Source of the DNA: an uncultured Lachnospiraceae bacterium | Lineage (GTDB): Bacteria; Bacillota; Clostridia; Lachnospirales; Lachnospiraceae | Assembly (NCBI GenBank): GCA_958402795.1 | Contig: CATXUX010000016.1 | Coordinates: 1 to 64,000 of the forward strand | Reading direction: 5' to 3' | DNA length: 64,000 bases | In this document: in pieces, positions 60,142 through 64,000 of the stretch | Layout: every line of letters begins with the position of its first letter | Numbering within the stretch: the stretch's first letter is position 1 | Notes under the pieces: generated by a model | What the model saw: only the letters and a program-made list of their open reading frames with translations | The model's database searches: none | What the model was told of the DNA's origin: nothing | Translations under genes and position numbers: made by a program

Positions 60142-60981
60142 TTACTGCATTTCACCATTTTTGAATTTCATGATCATCTCATTTGTCAGGCTTTCACCGG
60201 ACGAGACTTCCGGTATATCCTCTCTCTCAAACCATTCTGCCAGCGCCAGTTCCTCCCGGTCAAGCGTGATCGAACCATCCCCATCCAGATCACACCAAAA
60301 TCCCATCAGAAGCGTATCAGAAAACGACCACGGCTGGCTTTTGTAGTAACGGATATTTTTGACCTTCAGTCCGACTTCTTCCATCACTTCCCGGCGAACG
60401 GTGTCTTCTACCGTCTCTCCGATCTCCGTATACCCGGCAAGCAGGGCATACTTTTTATAAGTGCGCCCGGCATATTTGGAAAGAAGAATCCGGTTACCGT
60501 CCGTCACGGCAATGATCGTTGCCGGACAAATCTTCGGGTACTCCATCGCGCCGCACTTACTGCAGTAAAGCATCCGTTCTTTCTCATCCTTCTGCATCAG
60601 ACTGCCGCAGGCGCCGCAGTATTTATGTCCGCTGTACCATTTGTAAAGCTGGTATCCTGTAATCCCGGCAAATGCAAGATATCCCGGCTGTATCGTCCGG
60701 AACACCTCCGTATTCTCCATTGTAAAGGGAGATAACGGCTCCCGGCTGATCTCCGTCACCAGATAAAATTCCTGTTCATCAATGGAAAACAGATATGTAG
60801 CGTCCTCATAGATGTCTTCATTCAGCCGTTCCAGATCCGCAAATACGGGAAATTCCGCCGCATGTTCTGTCCGCCTCATCAGACAGGTATTCTTCTCATA
60901 ATAAAGCGCGGTACTCTCCCGCGCAGGACGGCGGGGACGATACGAATTGTCATAATGGTGCGGTGCAATATCCTGTATCAT
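60142..60981 (-). CDS. NudC-type Nudix hydrolase (NADH pyrophosphatase)
   Basis: A 279-residue protein. The zinc ribbon has CGACGSLM and CSKCGAMEYPKICP. The Nudix box is GETVEDTVRREVMEEVGL (G-x5-E-x7-REV-x-EE-x-GL), preceded by YALLAGYTEIGE. The SQPWSFSDTLLMGF motif is specific for NudC, which cleaves NADH and removes NAD caps from RNA. The ATG at 60981 follows GAAGGA; the frame to 61098 would run through the promoter. Confidence 0.93.
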   Translation of the reverse strand: MIQDIAPHHYDNSYRPRRPARESTALYYEKNTCLMRRTEHAAEFPVFADLERLNEDIYEDATYLFSIDEQEFYLVTEISREPLSPFTMENTEVFRTIQPGYLAFAGITGYQLYKWYSGHKYCGACGSLMQKDEKERMLYCSKCGAMEYPKICPATIIAVTDGNRILLSKYAGRTYKKYALLAGYTEIGETVEDTVRREVMEEVGLKVKNIRYYKSQPWSFSDTLLMGFWCDLDGDGSITLDREELALAEWFEREDIPEVSSGESLTNEMIMKFKNGEMQ

Positions 60982-61014
60982 ATTCACTGTCCTTCTTTCT
61001 CTTTCACCTCTCAA

Positions 61015-61079
61015 AGTATAAACCATTTTCCATGAAATCTCAAGCATTACTTGCCATTTCGGGGAGTTTTCTTTATAAT
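61015..61079. promoter_or_regulatory. Divergent promoters of the NudC-type and hydroxyacid dehydrogenase genes
   Basis: Minus: TTGAGA (61038-61043) and TATACT (61015-61020), 17 bp apart. Plus: TTGCCA (61051-61056) and TATAAT (61074-61079), 17 bp apart. The -35 elements are back to back within 20 bp. Confidence 0.75.
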
Positions 61080-61125
61080 GGACATGGACTGAGACCAAAA
61101 AGAATCATATAAAGGAGAGAGTACT

Positions 61126-62067
61126 ATGAAACTTGTATTTCTTGATAAGAAAACTGTCGGAGACGACATCAGCTTTGACCGGTTCTATCACCTGGGTGAC
61201 GTGACCGAATACGATTTTTCCACGCCGGATGAAGTGCCGGAGCGTGTAAAAGATGCTGATGTTCTGATCGTAAATAAAATTCCTGTAAATGAACAGACCA
61301 TCGGCACTGCAGAAAATCTGAAGCTTGTCTGTGTCACTGCAACCGGAACGAATAATCTGGATAAGGAGTATCTCGAACGGCGAAACATTGCATGGCGGAA
61401 CGTTGCCGGATATTCTACCGAATCCGTCGCGCAGCATACATTTTCCATGCTCTTCTATCTGCTGGAACATCTGCGCTATTACGATGATTATGTAAAAGAA
61501 GGACATTATGTAAACGACGTCATGTTTACCCATTTTGAACGGCGTTTCTCCCAGATCAGCAACATGACATGGGGAATCATCGGACTGGGGGCGATCGGAC
61601 GGCGCGTTGCCGATATTGCGAAAATGTTCGGTGCAAATGTCATCTACTACTCTGCTTCCGGCTCCGCCCCGCAGGAAGGATACACACAGGTAGATTTTGA
61701 CACGCTTCTCCAGACTTCGGATATCGTATCCGTCCATGCGCCGCTCAATGAATATACGGAACATCTGATGAACGCAAAAGCATTCGGAAAGATGCAGCCG
61801 CATGCAATCTTCCTGAATCTCGGACGCGGCCCGATCATTGTGGAGCAGGATCTTGCGGACGCACTGTTAAACGGCACGATCGCCGCCGCAGGACTGGATG
61901 TTCTCGACACAGAACCAATGCTGCCGGATAATCCGCTCCGTGCCTTAAAAGACAGCGACCGGCTGCTGATCACACCGCACATCGCATGGGCAAGCGTAGA
62001 AGCACGTATCCGGCTTATGGATATCATCGCAGATCAGATTGAAGAATTCTTCTCTGAAAATCACTAA
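61126..62067 (+). CDS. D-2-hydroxyacid dehydrogenase (glycerate dehydrogenase-like)
   Basis: A 313-residue NAD-dependent enzyme. Cofactor fold WGIIGLGAIGRRVADIAK (about residues 148-165); catalytic Arg in FLNLGRGPIIVE, Glu in LDVLDTEPM and His in TPHIAWASVEAR. The N-terminal part VCVTATGTNNLDKEYLERRN matches HprA/glycerate dehydrogenase more than D-lactate dehydrogenase; the substrate stays open. AAGGAGAGAG precedes the ATG. Confidence 0.92.
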   Translation: MKLVFLDKKTVGDDISFDRFYHLGDVTEYDFSTPDEVPERVKDADVLIVNKIPVNEQTIGTAENLKLVCVTATGTNNLDKEYLERRNIAWRNVAGYSTESVAQHTFSMLFYLLEHLRYYDDYVKEGHYVNDVMFTHFERRFSQISNMTWGIIGLGAIGRRVADIAKMFGANVIYYSASGSAPQEGYTQVDFDTLLQTSDIVSVHAPLNEYTEHLMNAKAFGKMQPHAIFLNLGRGPIIVEQDLADALLNGTIAAAGLDVLDTEPMLPDNPLRALKDSDRLLITPHIAWASVEARIRLMDIIADQIEEFFSENH

Positions 62068-62072
62068 ATACA

Positions 62073-62113
62073 AGAAAGGCAGCGATTTCCCCTTACGGCG
62101 GCGCTGCCTTTCT
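62073..62113 (+). terminator. Terminator of the hydroxyacid dehydrogenase gene
   Basis: Perfect 12-nt arms AGAAAGGCAGCG and CGCTGCCTTTCT around a 17-nt loop, 5 bp after the stop. A GTTTTTC stretch lies nearby. It may also stop the facing small gene. Confidence 0.75.
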
Positions 62114-62144
62114 ACGCGTTTTTCTTTCCCCGTATCTCTCTCAA

Positions 62145-62261
62145 TTATCTCCGCCTGCAGTATTCTGCCAGAAATCTTTCCTGCTCCTGATCGCTCTTTG
62201 CTTTTTCCCATGGAACAGGCGTTACGATCCGGCACATCAAAATCAGCAGAATCAAAAACAT
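62145..62261 (-). CDS. Small single-helix membrane protein (38 aa)
   Basis: An open frame of 38 codons. The N-terminus MFLILLILMCRIVTPVPW is one hydrophobic helix; the tail EKAKSDQEQERFLAEYCRRR is charged and helical. AAGGGGAG lies 6 nt before the ATG. It sits between two terminators (62073-62113 and 62328-62356). I know no family. The helix plus charged tail and good ribosome site make a real small protein likely. Confidence 0.55.
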   Translation of the reverse strand: MFLILLILMCRIVTPVPWEKAKSDQEQERFLAEYCRRR

Positions 62262-62327
62262 GGAAAACTCCCCTTTCTTGTATCGGATTTTATACTTCTA
62301 TAGTATCCCCCTTTTTCTCCTGCCAAT

Positions 62328-62356
62328 ACAAAAAGTCCGGGAAAAATTCCCGGACC
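62328..62356 (-). terminator. Terminator of the LspA-like gene
   Basis: On the minus strand GTCCGGGAA and TTCCCGGAC pair perfectly around three bases, followed by TTTTTG. It lies 25 bp after the stop. Confidence 0.88.
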
Positions 62357-62380
62357 CTTCTTTTTGAATTCTGTTCGCTA

Positions 62381-62863
62381 TTACTTCTCCTTTTTTCCTC
62401 GTGAAAACAAGGAGGCGATTATCACAAATATGCCGCCCGCTGCCAAAAGCAGGTCTGCAAGATTGAACGTCAGTTTCCGCACTTTTTCATTTTCTGACGG
62501 GACAGCCATATAATCTACCACATAGCCGCGAAGCCAGCGGTCAAATGTATTGCTCCACGCGCCTGCCGTCATCAGGGAGAGACCGATTTTTTTCAGCGGG
62601 CACGCTTTCTTCCGGAGCAGCGTGAGCAGTTGTACGATCGTCAGGATCACCGTGGAATATGCCGAAACATACTTTACTGTATCCGGATCATCATCCAGAA
62701 TATTCATACAAAATCCCCGGTTATACACTTTACGTACGATGAGTTTACCGCCGAATGCGGTGCGCTCTTCTTTTCTTGTCATTGCCTGCTCGATCCCGTA
62801 TTTTAAAATGATATCCGCCATCGCAAGTACAGCCGTAATACAGATCAACACTAAGATTCCCAT
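62381..62863 (-). CDS. Signal peptidase II (LspA)-like membrane protein
   Basis: A 160-residue protein with four helices. The two catalytic Asp of lipoprotein signal peptidase appear in TAGAWSNTFDRWLRGYVVDY and FNLADLL, and NRGFCMN matches the N-x-G-x2 box. The sequence between is divergent from canonical LspA (for example GAWSN for GALGN), so this may be a second, specialised copy. It lies 10 bp after the zinc-ribbon gene on the same strand. Confidence 0.8.
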   Translation of the reverse strand: MGILVLICITAVLAMADIILKYGIEQAMTRKEERTAFGGKLIVRKVYNRGFCMNILDDDPDTVKYVSAYSTVILTIVQLLTLLRKKACPLKKIGLSLMTAGAWSNTFDRWLRGYVVDYMAVPSENEKVRKLTFNLADLLLAAGGIFVIIASLFSRGKKEK

Positions 62864-62872
62864 CGCAACCCT

Positions 62873-63628
62873 CTATTCTTCTGCATCTTTCACTGCGTCT
62901 TTGACATCCTCTTTTACCTCTTCCACAGTCTCATCCGCAGTCTCTTTCACCTTTTCAGCCGCTTCACTGACTGTCTCTTTCACATTATTCATCGCTTCGC
63001 CGGCTTCTTCGCGCACATCTTCAATGATCACCTCGGCAGCATCCACTACGCCCTCTGTTTTGTCCTTTGCCGCTTCCGCCGCTTTGGATACCTTCTCTGA
63101 AACGATGTCCACCGCGTCAGATACCTTCCCGGCTGCTTTTCCTGCCGCCTCTTTCGCCATCCCGACAACCTTCTCGGCTGTATCCGAAACCATGTCCTTT
63201 ACTTCGCCGGTATAATCCGTATAATCCATCGTCTCGTCCGCGAAATCATCCTCGGTCGGTTCTGTCTCCGGGACCTTCGCTCCGCAGTACGGACAGTATG
63301 TCATTCCCTTTGCCACGGTCTTTCCGCAGGACTCACAGTGGGAATCGCCTTTCATTCCCATCACTTTCTGCTTATACTCCGCAATATCCGCCTCACGGCC
63401 GCTCACAGCCTCACAGATGGCCGCCGAATCCTCATCCGGCATCTCTCCTGCCTTGAACTGCTCGTATACTTTGCGTCCGAGCCTGGCCAGATCGTTCTGA
63501 TTCTCCTTTTCCAGTCCGCGGATCTGATTTTTCAGCTTCTGGATCTCTACCGCCTCTTCTGTCTTGCTGCTGAGAGTTTCTACCGTCTCATTGATTCGCT
63601 TTCCAAGATCTTCAAAAGAAAATTTCAT
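62873..63628 (-). CDS. Zinc-ribbon protein with long amphipathic repeat tail
   Basis: A 251-residue protein in three parts: N-terminal coiled coil (RINETVETLSSKTEEAVEIQ to about 90), a zinc ribbon (CESCGK...CPYCGAK, about 97-118), and a C-terminal ~115-residue stretch of imperfect 11-residue-like repeats rich in Ala, Glu, Lys and Val (AEKVKETADETVEEVKEDVK). The tail resembles LEA or apolipoprotein-like helices that lie on membranes. The function is unknown. The ATG at 63628 follows GGGAG; an extended -10 (TGGTATAAT, with TATAAT at 63700-63705) lies upstream on the minus strand. Confidence 0.8.
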   Translation of the reverse strand: MKFSFEDLGKRINETVETLSSKTEEAVEIQKLKNQIRGLEKENQNDLARLGRKVYEQFKAGEMPDEDSAAICEAVSGREADIAEYKQKVMGMKGDSHCESCGKTVAKGMTYCPYCGAKVPETEPTEDDFADETMDYTDYTGEVKDMVSDTAEKVVGMAKEAAGKAAGKVSDAVDIVSEKVSKAAEAAKDKTEGVVDAAEVIIEDVREEAGEAMNNVKETVSEAAEKVKETADETVEEVKEDVKDAVKDAEE

Positions 63629-63769
63629 AGTCAAATGTCTCCCTTCGTTTTATTGTCTCTTTGTTAGTAATCCCTTCGACTTATGAATCATATACATTGA
63701 TTATACCATAAAACATTTTGCAGAAAAGAAATTTTTTATAAAAATTACATCATGAAAGGAAACTGACCC

Positions 63770-64000
63770 ATGCTGAACTCTGACATTTGTAAAGAGCGGA
63801 TTCTTTCGGAGGATTACCGGGACTTTATCCTGGACGATATCCGCACTGTCCCTGCTTCCGGAGCAGAAAGTGATTACCTTTGCGAGCAGGACGCAGGACA
63901 CGGCTACCGCTGTCTGTACCTCTCTGCACTGCAGGCGGAGCCGCTCACACTCGCACGCTTTCCCTACACTTCTATCCCGAAATGCTACACGCCGCTTAGT
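63770..64000 (+). CDS. S8 family serine peptidase, N-terminal part (runs off the window)
   Basis: Seventy-seven codons, open to the window end. MLNSDICKERILSEDYRDFI and later PLTLARFPYTSIPKCYTPLS resemble the N-terminal region of clostridial subtilisin-like (Csp-type) peptidases, in which IPKCY is followed by the catalytic domain. The catalytic Asp, His and Ser are outside the window. AAAGGA precedes the ATG. It is divergent from the zinc-ribbon gene. Confidence 0.6.
   Translation, partial: MLNSDICKERILSEDYRDFILDDIRTVPASGAESDYLCEQDAGHGYRCLYLSALQAEPLTLARFPYTSIPKCYTPLS

Noticed and set aside
1..64000. CRISPR arrays, tRNA or rRNA genes
   Set aside because: No regularly spaced direct repeats, cloverleaf-like stretches or rRNA motifs were recognised by eye.

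Overview
The window looks like chromosomal DNA of a gut Firmicute, most likely a Lachnospiraceae member (Blautia/Mediterraneibacter/Dorea-like). The reasons are the many sugar-uptake islands with LacI or AraC regulators, strong AGGAGG ribosome sites, YesL/LplB-type transport genes, a nickel-pincer cofactor locus, and protein sequences typical of that family. This is inference from protein character; no search was run. The code is standard, since many genes end in TGA.

Layout. (1) 0.1-2.6 kb: a flavodoxin-like oxidoreductase and an aldo/keto reductase divergent from a LysR regulator. (2) 2.6-14.3 kb: a GC-richer glycoside island with an AraC regulator, GPH symporter, GH3, GH2, GH78 and GH43 enzymes. 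The GH78 gene carries an in-frame TGA at a conserved Trp. (3) 14.4-20.5 kb: a maltose-type ABC importer with a GH13 glucosidase and a divergent LacI regulator, with three identical palindromes in the leader. (4) 20.5-25.1 kb: an AraC regulator with a heterodimeric ABC exporter. (5) 25.1-31.6 kb: a HipA-like kinase, an FtsX-type ABC transporter and a two-component system, with two inverted copies of a hairpin repeat.

(6) 31.7-36.6 kb: an AT-rich accessory island. It holds a DUF3796/HTH pair, a second HTH gene, a gene truncated behind a LexA-like promoter, and an IS200/IS605 element whose flanks belong to two different genes. The element carries five small structured insertions of two families: two 20-nt units and one ~55-nt unit in tnpA, one ~54-nt unit in frame in tnpB, and one in the presumptive omega RNA. 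(7) 36.7-47.7 kb: a fructan/sucrose-type operon (CUT1 importer, GH32, PfkB kinase, LacI, YesL) split by an IS110 element whose transposase is frameshifted near its end. (8) 47.7-51.1 kb: a DUF5808-like membrane protein divergent from a LytTR regulator and an AgrC-like kinase.

(9) 51.2-64 kb: housekeeping genes: CorA, dihydroorotase, LarB with a LarC-LarE fusion, an SDR, M23 peptidase, YitT, hemerythrin, a NudC-type Nudix protein, a 2-hydroxyacid dehydrogenase, a small membrane protein, an LspA-like protein, a zinc-ribbon protein, and the start of an S8 peptidase that runs off the end.

The most unusual part is the IS200/IS605 element. Its inserted units keep base pairing between copies although the bases differ, which points to selected structure rather than random decay. 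No tRNA, rRNA or CRISPR array was recognised.
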